A DNA stretch of 64,000 nt from the NCBI GenBank assembly GCA_028023455.1, contig JAQFVV010012531.1:2046001-2110000 (forward strand), read 5' to 3'. The position numbers and the translations under genes are program-made. The stretch's first letter is position 1. Each line of letters opens with the position of its first letter. Positions 35,561 through 46,130 of the stretch are shown piece after piece. Source of the DNA: Epiperipatus broadwayi (taxonomy: Eukaryota > Onychophora > Udeonychophora > Euonychophora > Peripatidae). The notes under the pieces were generated by a model. It was not told where the DNA came from. It made no database searches and saw nothing but the letters and a program-made list of their open reading frames with translations.

Positions 35561-35903
35561 TTAATAATATTTACTGGTAGACATTTCAATATCATTAATG
35601 GCATGCTGTACGGTCAACTCGTCACGGCTCCGGTAATGCAGCAAATGTAAAGACTTGATGAACGGCATTTGAAATCCCTCAAACCAGCTGCCTTTTCGAA
35701 GTGCACATTTCTTTCGGCAAGAACGAGACTTACAAATAAAAGTCCAAAGATCTTTATGGACCTCAAGTCTCATACATTCACCGCACAAACATCCTTTTTT
35801 CTTTCAGCAGGATGTTTTTCTGCTGTAGAAATGTTACAGCACTGGCGGCTTCCGTGTCTGGCAATTCCCATCTTTTCATATTTTCTGTTTTCGAATTTGC
35901 CAT
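35561..35903 (-). pseudogene. Truncated ISXO2/Merlin-like transposase, N-terminal part
   Basis: On the minus strand an ATG at 35903-35901 begins a reading of about 35 aa (WELPDTEAASAVTFLQQKNI). After a frameshift in an A tract near 35789-35803 the protein resumes as CGECMRLEVHKDLWTFICKS and CRKKCALRKGSWFEGFQMPF. The cysteine pairs C-x2-C and C-x4-C, followed by a R-KGSWFE block, are the zinc-ribbon pattern of ISXO2-type transposases, whose role is DNA binding ahead of the DDE nuclease domain. The reading stops after about 75 aa of this frame; the catalytic DDE domain is absent. It cannot act as a transposase. Assignment rests on pattern memory and the flanking 8-bp duplication, not on a search. 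Confidence 0.65.
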
Positions 35904-36242
35904 ACTTTTTGTCTCGGAAAATTTCTCGCTAAAACGTGACTCAAAGCGTGATCTTTAAAATATTACGCTAACCCACTGTAATCGAAAATTTAGGAGGAAT
36001 ACAAATTTATGAGGAACAATCACGATACTGTTAAAATGTAACAGTACATCAATTCATCTTAAAAAAAAAGGCACTGATGAAAATTTAAATAATTTTGACA
36101 CGATTAAATTAACACACCCTCGTACAATATTGTTACATCAAATACATAACACAGCATTATGATATAGTGCATGACACAAACAACTATGGCATTTACCTCT
36201 GCTTTTAGCATCGGAAAAAGCCACACCGTTAGCCGCTAAGCC

Positions 36243-36380
36243 GAGTTAACATTCTTTCTAGATTTTATCGTAGAAAGAAGACTTAACTCCGAGTTAACAG
36301 TCTACCTTTTAGCGTAGAAAGAAGACTTAACTCCGAGTTAACAATCTTTCTAGGATTTATTTTAGAAAGAATGCTTAAAG
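36243..36380. repeat. Three tandem hairpin units near the Merlin-type right end
   Basis: Units of about 45-48 nt at 36243-36290, 36291-36334 and 36335-36380 each start GAGTTAAC. The first and third each fold on themselves, for example ATTCTTTCTA with TAGAAAGAA around a loop TTTTATCG. The edges CTTAACTCC/GAGTTAAC also pair between units. The position just inside the terminal repeat suggests transposase-binding or structural subterminal repeats. Confidence 0.6.
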
Positions 36381-36418
36381 GCTTGGGTGCGGCTGCGGAA
36401 ACGGCATATTTCTAGAAA

Positions 36419-36471
36419 TTTAGCTAGAAATCCCCCCTCTAGCAGCTGACACAAAGGATCAGATAACAACC
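36419..36471 (-). repeat. Merlin-type right terminal inverted repeat
   Basis: Reverse complement starts GGTTGTTATCTGATCCTTTG; partner of 34182-34234. Confidence 0.8.
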
Positions 36472-36479
36472 GAAAAAAC

Positions 36480-37094
36480 AAATTTAACATAACAAAGAAA
36501 ATTTTATTGGTTTAAATTATATCAGACTACACGTCACATGATGTTCTTTGCTTACTATTGATATCAGCATTGGAAACAATATTTACTTGTATTTACTTTT
36601 CTTCAGGACCATCTATCATAAGCTCAAGTAAAATTTGTACACTGACTAATAGCATTATCTCCATATCCTCAGATTGATTTTTGATTATTGGTTGAATTCC
36701 CTAAAGAAGATCAGTATTCAGAAATTAGTTTGGGAATTTTGATATAACCCACAACTCAAAATTACAACAGGTGATTCTGGTGTAGAGGAAATAGAGTGAA
36801 TAATTGCTTCTAGTTCAAATTTATTTGCTGCAGTTCAGTCAACTTATTGTTGAGATTAACTGAATTTGAACAGATTCTAACTAGCAGTTAATGAATTCTT
36901 TGACATATTTTTAAAATTATTTAGAAGAATGAACAACCTAGTCCATTATCTCTGCATTTATTGTTTCATTTTTAAAAGCAGTACTAAGAAAGACTGATAT
37001 CAATGCTCTCAATAAATAAATTTCAAGTATCCAGCATATAAACTATCTGCAATAAATGAAGAAATTACTTATAACTTTATCTTTCCTATTGCAT
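36480..37094. other. AT-rich DNA with a possible decayed ribozyme-like repeat
   Basis: Around 36688-36740 the sequence AATTCCC, a TAAAGA block, AGAAATTAGTTTGGGAATT resembles a worn Rep-A ribozyme core with a stem-I-like pairing (AATTCCC with GGGAATT), but the core is mutated. No gene seen. Confidence 0.3.
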
Positions 37095-37440
37095 TGCCAA
37101 ATCTATATAATATTATCACCTATATTCTTTATTACTTTTATAATGCTTTTTTTACAACCTAATATGACAGTTTTGAATGTCCCAACAGTCTTTTTCAGTA
37201 CTTCTATCTCCAAATCTAGATTTGGAGATATAAGAAGTTCTGAAGAAGATTGATAGGTCAGTCAAAACTATTATATTAGATTGTAAAAAAGCATTGCAAA
37301 TTTGAAGATGTAAGTAGAAGTTCTGAAGAAGGTTACTGGGGCAATTGAAACTGTCACATTAGGTTGTAAAAAAGCATTGTAAAAGTAATAAAGAGCATAG
37401 ATGATATTAATATTATAAGAAACTATTTTATGAAACAACA
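37095..37440. repeat. Cluster P: inverted unit plus two direct units with perfect central palindrome
   Basis: An inverted unit (about 37130-37217) meets a direct unit (37218-37297) at a perfect 26-bp palindrome (37205-37230; half-site TATCTCCAAATCT), with no spacer. A second direct unit follows (37298-37385). The outer flanks (37095-37130 and 37386-37425) are also inverted copies (CTTTATTACTTTTA). Each unit carries CTGAAGA or CTGAAAA, then a stem-loop (GATTGA-TAGG-TCAGTC in unit 1), then AAAAC or GAAAC, and in two units TGTC: a hammerhead-like order. Confidence 0.65.
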
Positions 37441-37971
37441 AATAATATATAAATTTTTTTGAATAAAGATTAAATGAAATTAAATTTAAAACAAATAGCA
37501 TAATAAATAAATGGGGGAGGGGGGTATATTTTCACTGTTCCATTCAAATATTTAAAAAAATAGTTATTTCAATGAAAATAATAACAAAGTTAATTAGAGG
37601 CCTTTAATAATAATAACTGTGTGATTCGTTTTTCCAGAGATCACACCATATTTGAATACTCTAATGGCAAATTCCACCTGTTCTGTTATTTGTCTTCCAA
37701 TAGAGTAAATTGAGATTTTATTTTATGACAGTTTTCTGAGAATCCTCCAAGTGTTTCATTCTATTACTGATATCAAAGGTTCAACTTTTAAAACTTTTTA
37801 AAAAAATCTATCAATGCATGTGCTTTCAATTTTCAATTTTTATTTTTTGTTGATTTTATCTAGTAATATGTTCATTTCATAAGCTACTATTAACTGTATT
37901 CTAATTTTTGAATATTTTGGTTTATATAAACTTTTCTATTAATGAATAATCTCCTTGCATCTTCGATAATG
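37441..37971. other. AT-rich spacer
   Basis: No coding or RNA signal seen; contains a short G-rich patch near 37513-37525. Confidence 0.5.
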
Positions 37972-38550
37972 TTATCATCATCTCTCCAAGTTCAATCCAT
38001 CTTCTCTGATCTCTAACTTCTCTTTTTCACATCACCTCTGCACACTTTCTTATTTCATCCATCCATCTCACATGTGGACTCTTTCTGGGCCTTTTACAAT
38101 TTCTTGGAATCCAGTTTAAAATTTCAATTGTCCATCTATTATCACTTTTCTAACAATATGTCCAACCTAATGCCACTTCAATCTTTTAATTCTTTCAATG
38201 ATGTCAGTAACACCTGTTGTTCTCTTATCTGTGTGTTGCATTTTCAGTCCTTTCTTGTTACTCCTAATATGCATCTTTCTATATTTCTTTGAGTGGTCTG
38301 AAGTCTTTGTATTGCTCTTCTATTAAGTGTCCAAGTCTCAGATCCATAAATAAAAACTGATAAAACACATTTATTAAAAAGCTTCCTTTTTAAATATATT
38401 GGCATGTTTCTTTTAATTTTGTTATTTCTACCAAAAGCACTCCAACCAAGTTTAATTCTATGATTAATTTCATCCATTATGTTTTTATCTGCAACAATAA
38501 TCTGACCAAGGTATTTATAGTTGTTAACTTCTTCTAACTCATCACAACCA
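37972..38550 (-). mobile_element. RTE-type LINE 3' fragment (minus strand)
   Basis: On the minus strand the frame at 38606-38244 reads NNYKYLGQIIVADKNI, HRIKLGWSAFGRNN and YGSETWTLNRRAIQRLQTTQ, closely following residues about 788-885 of the intact ORF at 19811-22768. Homology continues in broken frames to the C-terminus and a short TGA-type tail near 37972. The first residues of that open frame (38606-38550) do not match the RTE protein. 5'-truncated pseudogene. Confidence 0.85.
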
Positions 38551-39769
38551 AGAATGTATGTGATGCTAAAGATAAAAATATTGGCCCACGTAATAGAACA
38601 TACCAAAAATTAATAAGCACATAATGAGCATCTACTAATGTGAGCAATTTTATCAACTAATAATTTTATATCAAGATTGTAAAACTTATTTTTTGAAAAT
38701 AAGTTATGGTTTTATGTAGATTAATATAACCTACAATGTAAGTCTCTCAGTTTAATTTGAAACAAAATTTCTTTTTTTCTATATATCATCAAAAAAAAAA
38801 AAAAAAGAAGAACAAAAAAACTATTGCTATAAGGATTTGTGCATAAAAATATATGTGAATACAAATTTTGGTTAAAACATTTTGAAAGATGATATAGAGT
38901 TTCTCCTTATCCATGATTTCAGTTATCTACAATTTATAAAAAAAAAAAAAGATGTTAATAACAGTAACAGTAATAAATTCATAAATCTAATCAACACAAT
39001 ATAGGTTATACATGTTTTAACATATATATATATATATGGGGGTGTGGGTGTTAAAATATGTATATTACAATTCATTATTCATGAAATTTGATAAGCTTGG
39101 AATTATTTTAATGTACCTATTATATTTAATTTTATGCAATATATAATAAAACAATGAAACATTACGTGATGTTTTAGTGATATCATTTGATCTGTTCAAA
39201 AAATTAAATATCCATACATTTAACATAAAACTGAAGTTTTTAATGTAGATATATATTTATTAACCCAATCTCCTAATTATATAAGTAAGTTGGCCTAATT
39301 TCAAAATCTTAAGAGTAATTTTAAATCTCAACTAATGTAGTATCTTAGATAATATAAAAGAGTTGAAAGTAGTAACTAGATTATGAGTTGAAATTATGTA
39401 TGTCATCAATCATGGCCAATATCTGGAAACTAATCTGTGTATGTGGATATAGTAATACCCTTTATTGTCCATTGCAATAGATAACTCTAGAGCAGAGAAA
39501 ATAGAATGAATTGTTATTTCTAAAGATAGATATATAAACAACTATATATAGTTTTTAAATTTATTTTGAAAGAATATAAAACCAAATAAATATTGTATAC
39601 CATCTATTATATATATGATATAAATGGAAAGAAAAATTTTTTTTAAAGGGAGGATGGCAACATTGTTTGTGTAATATCAAATTTTACTTACCTTACATTA
39701 TAATGTAAAACATTGGATCCATAAATTTTTATAGCTTGTTTTAAATCTATGCACTAACAAATTTGAGCC
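38551..39769. other. AT-rich DNA, microsatellites only
   Basis: Contains A tracts (38791-38806, 38939-38951) and (TA)n at about 39022-39037. A segment near 39425-39520 (TGGAAACTAATCTGTG ... GATAACTCTAGAGCAGAG) looks distantly related to Rep-A and to 36770-36830. Confidence 0.45.
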
Positions 39770-40000
39770 CATTGAGATAAATGAGCTTGGATTAAAAATA
39801 TTGTAATGTTTTTCCATTTGAGCTAGTAGCTTGTTAGTTAAATAAAGAAATAAAATATAGCTCCTAGATAAGATCTAGGTGCATTGCTTCTTCATTCAAA
39901 AGCTCCTCACTGATAAAATCTACAAGCTAGAAAGTAGTTTGGAGATACTGGATAGGGATTTAATAAGCATTACCATCTGACATTTATCAATTACTAAAGC
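39770..40000 (+). repeat. Rep-A partial copy
   Basis: Shares with Rep-A the blocks GAGCTTGGATTAAAAATA, AGTTAAATAAAGA, GATCTAGGTGCATTGC and GATACTGGATAGGGATTT, in order. Truncated at both ends. Carries the decayed ribozyme-like motif at 39904-39945. Confidence 0.6.
39904..39945 (+). ncRNA. Decayed hammerhead-like motif HHR5 (Rep-A)
   Basis: TCCTCA, CTGATAA (G8 of the core changed to A), 13 nt, GAAAG, TA, GTT, TGGAGA. Stem I still pairs at five of six positions, but the core change and the lost C of GAAAC should abolish activity. Confidence 0.4.
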
Positions 40001-40899
40001 TTACAGATGATGGAAAAAGTGAGAGAGAAAAAAAAATGTAGCTGAATAATATGATGTAAGTAGGAGACATATATACTTTATTGGTTTCATCAATTTAAAT
40101 ACATTTTATAGCAAAATAAAATCATTTTGGTTAAATTATTATAGAAATAATGAAATATATTAAAGCAAATAAATTACATTGAAAAATAATAATAAGAAGA
40201 AATACTATAAGGCAGTTAATTATCACTATAATGCTTAAAAATGTAATTGTGATATAAGTAAAAGATACAAACAACGTATTGAGAGCAAAGCTTTATTAGT
40301 GCAGAGAATTATGAAGTGCTTAGTATGTTTTCAACTGGATTCAGTCACAATGAATTTAATTAAAGTGGGAACACATTTTAAATAGTCTGAGAACAAGTGA
40401 AATAATTTGAACATTGTTTGCATTGTAAATTAAATGTTTAGAGTTGGCCATTTCTTGGAAAGGGAAATGCAGGATTCTTTTTCATTGATGGTATGTTTAT
40501 TCCCAGAGATGTGCCAAGCCTCCTTGACTTTACACTTAGCGTCATTGGTTTGATGCATACTATGTTAGCAGATGTAGGTGCCAAACTATGATCAAATTTA
40601 GAGAAATGGTCAAAAAATATGGACTTACATCTGTATGAATTTAGCTCAGTTGTAAAGATATTTATGTTGAGCTAAGAGGGTGGATAAGTTGGCTCAAGAC
40701 TGCCATTAATAATCAGATTGGCAAGTAGTATTTTGATATTTAATTTTGTAAATAATCTGAAAGTGAAGATCTGATGGCAGTTTATCTTGAGTTATTGATT
40801 AAATGATGCAGTGGTGGAGTGGTGTGGAGAGCAATTTGATGGGTGGAAGATACTGTTTTATTAATTGGACAGATTTTAGGTAAGTAGCTAAGGGATATC
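40001..40899. other. Spacer without recognised features
   Basis: No domain-bearing frame; possible further decayed PLE 3' sequence towards 40900, not demonstrable by eye. Confidence 0.4.
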
Positions 40900-42000
40900 C
40901 AGGGCCTGTCATTGGTTTGTGAATGAGGTGTCATAGTTTATAATAAAAAAATTTTAATGGTGTGAATAAGCGATGAGTCATTGAATCCAATACTATGTAG
41001 CTCTGATATATATGTATAAGTGTTATTTTTTCGATCAGTCTGGAATTTACAGAGGTGGAGGTTTCTTTCTAGCAACACTTTGAGTCCCATAAATTTTTGC
41101 ACCATTGGTGTAAACAACCTTGGGTATATAAAGCCATATACATGAAGAGGTTTAAGAAGCATTTTATAATTTAATTTGCTTGTGTCATGTTGAATGTACA
41201 AATCAAGAAATTTTATGCCATTAAAACTATCTTCATTCCCTTTGGTCCATTTTAAAGAAGTGGAGAGTGCTAAGTCCTTCTAGATCTGATTGATAAGAGT
41301 GTCGGAGACGCAAATGAGAATGTAAAGTATTTAGGTAGGATTATTTCTTTGAATCAAAGAAACATACTGGAAATGATACCATTTATGAGAAGGCCTATAG
41401 ACCAATCTTTCTCCATTTTATAATTTACATTGTTAAAAAAAGCGTTAATATCATTATGTATCCTGATAAGAATGTCAATGATAAAGGCATTTGTTGGGGG
41501 ATATTATGGTTTACTTGTTCCAAGGCTTGTTTAATTATTTAGATAATGACTGTATAAATGATAGAGCCATACAGCTCCATAATTTCCAGTGAAGTGACAT
41601 AGTTGTGGTTATGGAGCTGAATGTTTTTAATTTTTTCATTACACATGAATACTTAACTGTGTATTTGCTAAAGTCAAATTGATTGATTAGCTACTGACCT
41701 ATCATTTTTACTGTTTTGAAATAGTAGGCTCTGACAAAATCAATCATAAGACATAATGGGCAGTCAGTTTTATGAAGTTTAATGTTGGCAAATAATCTTG
41801 GAGGAGTAGCGGCAGATGGATAAATGTTGTAGTATTCATATTTAGATAACATTTTGTTACAAAATTAACAGAAGATAGTGACCATAAATTTATCTTTGTT
41901 TCTTTTAATGTTGTAAGAATCAATATAACAAATACAAATGTTATGATGAATGCCATTGATTGATATAGCATATACATAAGCAAGATATTTCAAGCTAGTG
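40900..42000 (-). mobile_element. Penelope-like element remnant (RT region)
   Basis: On the minus strand, broken frames follow the same PLE family as 1-1190 and 46740-48765. Near 41690-41790 they read LTAHYVL and MIDFVRAYYFKTVKMI (palm entry after the KLHK block). Near 41600-41680 they read NQFDFSKYTVKYS. At 41201-40938 they give LLKPLHVYGFIYP and KFMGLKVLLERNLHLCKFQ, the block that precedes the GIY-YIG domain in the other copies. The GIY-YIG domain itself is not seen. Inactive. Confidence 0.65.
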
Positions 42001-44486
42001 ATATTTGCTTATCCAAAATCTATCTTAACATTTTATAAGCTTTTGTTGAAGCTTATTTATATGAAAAATTAAGTATACAATTCAGATCTTGATTTAATAT
42101 TACATTGAGTGTTTAATGTTATTTGTTGAACACATTTGTTTTATAGAGCCACATATGCAATAAAGCATGTTAAGCAAAAAAAAATACTGTACTTTTTTTT
42201 TTTTTTTACATATATAGTACACAATAATTTTAGCCATTATCAAAAAAAATTAAATTAGAAAACTAACATGAGCATTTGGGATAATTCTCAAGCTAGTGAA
42301 TGCTAAAACTTTTAAACGTCTACATTTTAAGTGCATTTTTTTTAAAGTATCAAATTGATATGTATGGGACCATACATTCAATATGAATTGAAATTGGAAC
42401 ATGCACGCAAGTTGTCTTAAATAATTTAATGAGTTTATTCATTTTGAATAATATATATATTAGTAATAATAAAAATTAGTAGTTCAACTGCTGACTGTCT
42501 AGTTGAAAAGCAGTAAAAATATTAATTGTGCAACAGATTATACGTCTATAGATATGCAATCAACACATAAATAAATAATTAGTATGAGCTTATCTCTACC
42601 TTCACAATTTTTTAAAATCTCTATTTAATAGCTATACATTTGTTTAACTCTCATAATGTCAGATAATCCTTTATTAGTGATTTTTAAGTAAGCATCTTGC
42701 TGTTCACTCCTTCCTTGACTCTTAATTAGATTTGACTGGAGCTCTTTTCTATTGCTACATCTTGTCTACAACTACACTATCTTGTTTCACCCTATTCTTC
42801 AAGTTTCACTACTCTGTTTTTCACTTTTGTTTCTTCTCTCATCTATTAGAAGTTTTGCAGGCAATTTATTAACTCTTCTAATTTGCATATTGCTAGTCTT
42901 TATTATAATACAAATTAGAATATTGTTTGTTTGCAGCTAGTCTCAACATTGCCTCTATTGACCAGTTTGCACATATGTATAACTTTATTAGTAAATACAT
43001 AACCAGTCAGTACACAATAGAAATAAAAAAGTGCACAGGATAGCTAAATGAATTTCCAGATTAATTAAAATAGTTCACATTGTAATATTGCTGTAATGTG
43101 GATTAATAAAAATTATATGTCATGTGAAGTGAGTGTAACACCTTTTTTTTTTTTAATTTTCGTTTTAATTGTCAATACATTGTATAAAAAAGTAAAATAT
43201 AGTAATTTAATTTTATAGATATTTTTTACATTTAAATTTTTTTTTTTGATTTTGTATTATATTTTTGCCTTTTAATTGATTGTGTTGGATAGTAATTTTA
43301 TTCTATGATATGTATCTGGAATAAATTAGATTACTCACAGTACATGCATTTTAACTTACTAGTGATCAAACATAACGTGAGGGAATATGTTTCCGAAACC
43401 AATTACATGCAATGCATAGACTCCACTGCAATAGCAAACTTTTAAATTATAAAATGTGAACAATTTTGGTATCTAAGCAATGCCTTTCACTACTAGTGTC
43501 ATGTGTTTAACATTCTAAAGCAAAAACTACTAAATCTTTGTTTATTTGTTCATCAGTTAAACAATTTAATAGTCAGTTGATCTTTCAAGTTAATATATAT
43601 ATATATATTGGTTATTCTAGATATTATATATGGGTTATATATATATATTGCATAGATTATTTATAAGGGTCATACTTAAGATGCAGTATCTATTTTTTTT
43701 GTAGTTGCATACACACATCTGTTTATTGTACATTCTAATAAGCAAAATATACAATCTAGGAAAATAAAGCTTAATATTCTGACTATTATTAATGGAATTA
43801 ATTATAATACATATGAACACCACTATTTCATAAATTTGAAAAATTCTAATATTCAAAAAGTTTAGATTAGCCATTATGGTATAACAAAAAATTATGTAAA
43901 GATTTTGATTTTCAAAATTCACTCATCTATGAAAAAAATGAAATATTATAAATATCAAATGATAACATTTATCCATATGCTGTGTGAATCCTATAATGTA
44001 TATTGATTCAATTATCTATTAATTATTAAAGCAAAATGTTTGCTATTCTGCACTAAAGTTTATCTTCAAAGTAAATGCCAACATAAAAACTATGATGATG
44101 AATCATCTAACATTTAATTACATAACATTTAAGTCCAAAGTTTACAATTTGTGAAATATCATTACAATTACTGTCATAAAATGGAACAATTTTCATTATT
44201 ATATTTTTGCCACATATACAATCGTAAATTTCTTTCCATTGTAAATAATACATTTTAATTTATTTTTTCAACTTTTTTTCAGTCTTAATAAAAATAACTA
44301 ATTTGAGCTAAAATATATATATTTAATTTTATAACATATATATATGTAAAGCCTTCAGTTTGGATAGAGCTTGTAGCAAAATTAAATTATTTCCCATCAT
44401 TATTATTAAAATATTTGTAAAATTATTAAAAATAATGGAAATTTTTAAAATTTTAAGATCATATGATCACCATTTCTTATGCTTGC
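42001..44486. other. AT-rich DNA without recognisable genes
   Basis: (TA)n near 43594-43609 and 43635-43648, A/T homopolymers, and low-complexity frames at 42752-42940 (+) and 43635-43922 (-) with no domain. Confidence 0.5.
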
Positions 44487-44614
44487 TCATAACTGTTATT
44501 AAAACAGCAAAACTCTCCATATTAGTAGTGCCACTCAGTGCAAGCTAGAGTGATCAATGGATGCCAGAAGGCTTGTGCATAAAATTTCTATCTAGAATGC
44601 CTACTCATCCAATA

Positions 44615-44656
44615 TCTCCAGACTAGTTTTTAGCTTGTGGCTTTCTTCAGTGAGGA
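44615..44656 (-). ncRNA. Hammerhead-like motif HHR2 (Rep-A)
   Basis: Minus strand: TCCTCA, CTGAAGA (position 7 may be any base), stem-loop AAGCCACAAGCTA with AGC/GCT pairing, AAAAC (G12 changed to A), TA, GTC, TGGAGA. Five of six stem-I positions pair. The G12 change probably inactivates it. Confidence 0.45.
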
Positions 44657-45017
44657 GCTTTGGATCTGAGAGCACTGCATCTAGATCTTAGGATCTAATG
44701 CAACCCTCCAGCAGCCACCTTTTATCTCTTCTTAACTACAAAACTATGAGAATAAAATTGAAAACACAATAATATTTTCATTCCAAGCTTGGTGTCTTTG
44801 GTTCTTTAATAACCATAGCCACCACTATCTTTTTAGGCAGGATTGGTATTAAACCACTAAACATCACATGATTACCATTTTTTATGCTTGCTCATAACTG
44901 TTATTAAAATAGGCAAAACTCTCCGTACAGTAGTGCCACTCAGTGCAAGTTTGAGTAATAAATGGATGCTAGAAGGCTTGTGCATAAAATTCCTATCTAG
45001 TGACTGGTCATCCAATA

Positions 45018-45059
45018 TCCCCAGACTAGTTTTTAGGTTGTGGCTTTCATCAGTGAGAA
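45018..45059 (-). ncRNA. Hammerhead-like motif HHR3 (Rep-A)
   Basis: Minus strand: TTCTCA, CTGATGA, 13-nt stem-loop II, AAAAC, TA, GTC, TGGGGA. Stem I pairs at all six positions (with G-U pairs) and the cleavage triplet is the preferred GUC. Only G12 differs from the consensus. Confidence 0.5.
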
Positions 45060-45488
45060 GGATTGTATCTGAGAGCACTGCACCTAGATCTTAATATCTA
45101 ATGCAACTCTCCAGCAGCCACCTTTTATCAAAAACACAATATTTTCAATCCAAGCTTATTAGCTTATGTAGTCATATAGGTCTGAACTCAGTTAAGTACC
45201 CATAGGCAAACATAAGAAATCATGTTCATGTGATGTTTAGTGGTTTAATACCAATCCTACTTAATAGGATAGTGGTGTCTATGGTTATTAAAGAACCAAA
45301 GACACCAAAATGTATGAATACTGAACTGAGTTCAGACCTATATTACTATATTAGCTAATGAGTTTGGATTGAAAATACTGTTTTCAATTTTATTCTCATA
45401 GTTTTGCAGTTAAATAGAGATAAAAGGTGGCTGCTGGTGGGTTGCATTAGATCCTATGATTTAGGTGCAGTGCTCTCCAATCCAAAGA

Positions 45489-45530
45489 CCCTCACTTATG
45501 AAAGCTACAATCTAGAAACAAGTCTGGGGA
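45489..45530 (+). ncRNA. Hammerhead-like motif HHR4 (Rep-A)
   Basis: CCCTCA, CTTATGA (G5 changed to T), AAGCTACAATCTA, GAAAC, AA, GTC, TGGGGA. GAAAC and GTC are intact; the G5 change should abolish activity. Confidence 0.45.
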
Positions 45531-45645
45531 TATTGGATGAGTAGGCACTAGATAGGGATTTTATGCACCAGCCTTCTGGCTTCCATTGATAACTCTAGCT
45601 TGCACTGAGTGGCACTATTATGGAGAGTTTTGCCTGTTTTAAAAT

Positions 45646-46000
45646 TTCAAGATATTAATATTTTATTGTGAAATAAATAAAAATTATATTTCTAATAGTG
45701 ACAGTACATGAGATTATTAAACAGGGGTGCTTTATTACAGTATTGTCACCAAAAAGTAAGCAAGGAAAACAAAACAGAGCATTTCTGATTTCACAATCAC
45801 ACGACTATTTTATTTTTTCATACCAATCATTGTTAAAAGATCTAATGTATTTTTTGTTTTTACTAACTGCTGTTTGATAATAATATCTGGAATTGATTGG
45901 CGGTCTACTAATTAATTAAGATATATATTTTATTATTTTTATCATTAAAATTATTTGGAACATACATATAGCGTATTTATAACAGGTATTTATAGTTTTT
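45646..46000. other. AT-rich spacer
   Basis: Nothing recognisable between the Rep-A cluster and the SINE candidate. Confidence 0.5.
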
Positions 46001-46014
46001 ACATACATATATAT

Positions 46015-46130
46015 GCCCTAATGGAGTGGTAGTTGTGCATCTACCTATCATGTGTATGAACTGGGATTCAACTCTTGCTCAAGTAAAACTTGAAAATTTT
46101 TTCAGGCTCCAATAAGACATCTGATTTATT
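46015..46130 (+). repeat. Candidate tRNA-derived SINE
   Basis: AATGGAGTGGTAGTTGTGCA resembles an A box and TGGGATTCAACTCTTGC a B box, about 35 nt apart. The following AAAACTTGAAAATTT resembles the body after the similar head at 51175-51260. Too diverged to be a tRNA gene. Confidence 0.4.

Larger units (their letters stand above)
34174..36479. mobile_element. Merlin-type DNA transposon with 8-bp duplication
   Basis: The element proper is 34182-36471. It is flanked by a perfect 8-bp duplication GAAAAAAC (34174-34181 and 36472-36479). Its terminal inverted repeats start GGTTGTCATCTGATCC and GGTTGTTATCTGATCC and match at about 44 of 53 positions. An 8-bp duplication and ends beginning GG fit the Merlin (IS1016/ISXO2-like) superfamily. 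Inside, on the minus strand, is a piece of a transposase with the ISXO2-type zinc ribbon (35561-35903). Much of the left half is a degenerate tandem repeat, and there are three small hairpins near the right end. No DDE catalytic core is seen, so the element is non-autonomous. Confidence 0.8.
44487..45645. repeat. Rep-A cluster: two minus-sense units and one plus-sense unit
   Basis: Three Rep-A units: minus-sense 44487-44904, minus-sense 44905-45235 and plus-sense 45229-45645. The two minus units are in tandem, each starting GCAAAACTCTCC and AGTAGTGCCACTCAGTGCAA. The third is inverted to them and meets the second at the GATGTTTAGTGGTTTAATACC end. Seen from the minus strand this is one inverted plus two direct units, the arrangement also found at 5955-6760, 37095-37440 and 59440-60390. 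Each unit carries a hammerhead-like motif. No protein-coding capacity. Confidence 0.75.

Noticed and set aside
44487-45645. Rep-A tandem units as LTRs of a retrovirus-like element
   Set aside because: No primer-binding site, polypurine tract or gag-pol remnant lies between them, and one unit is inverted.
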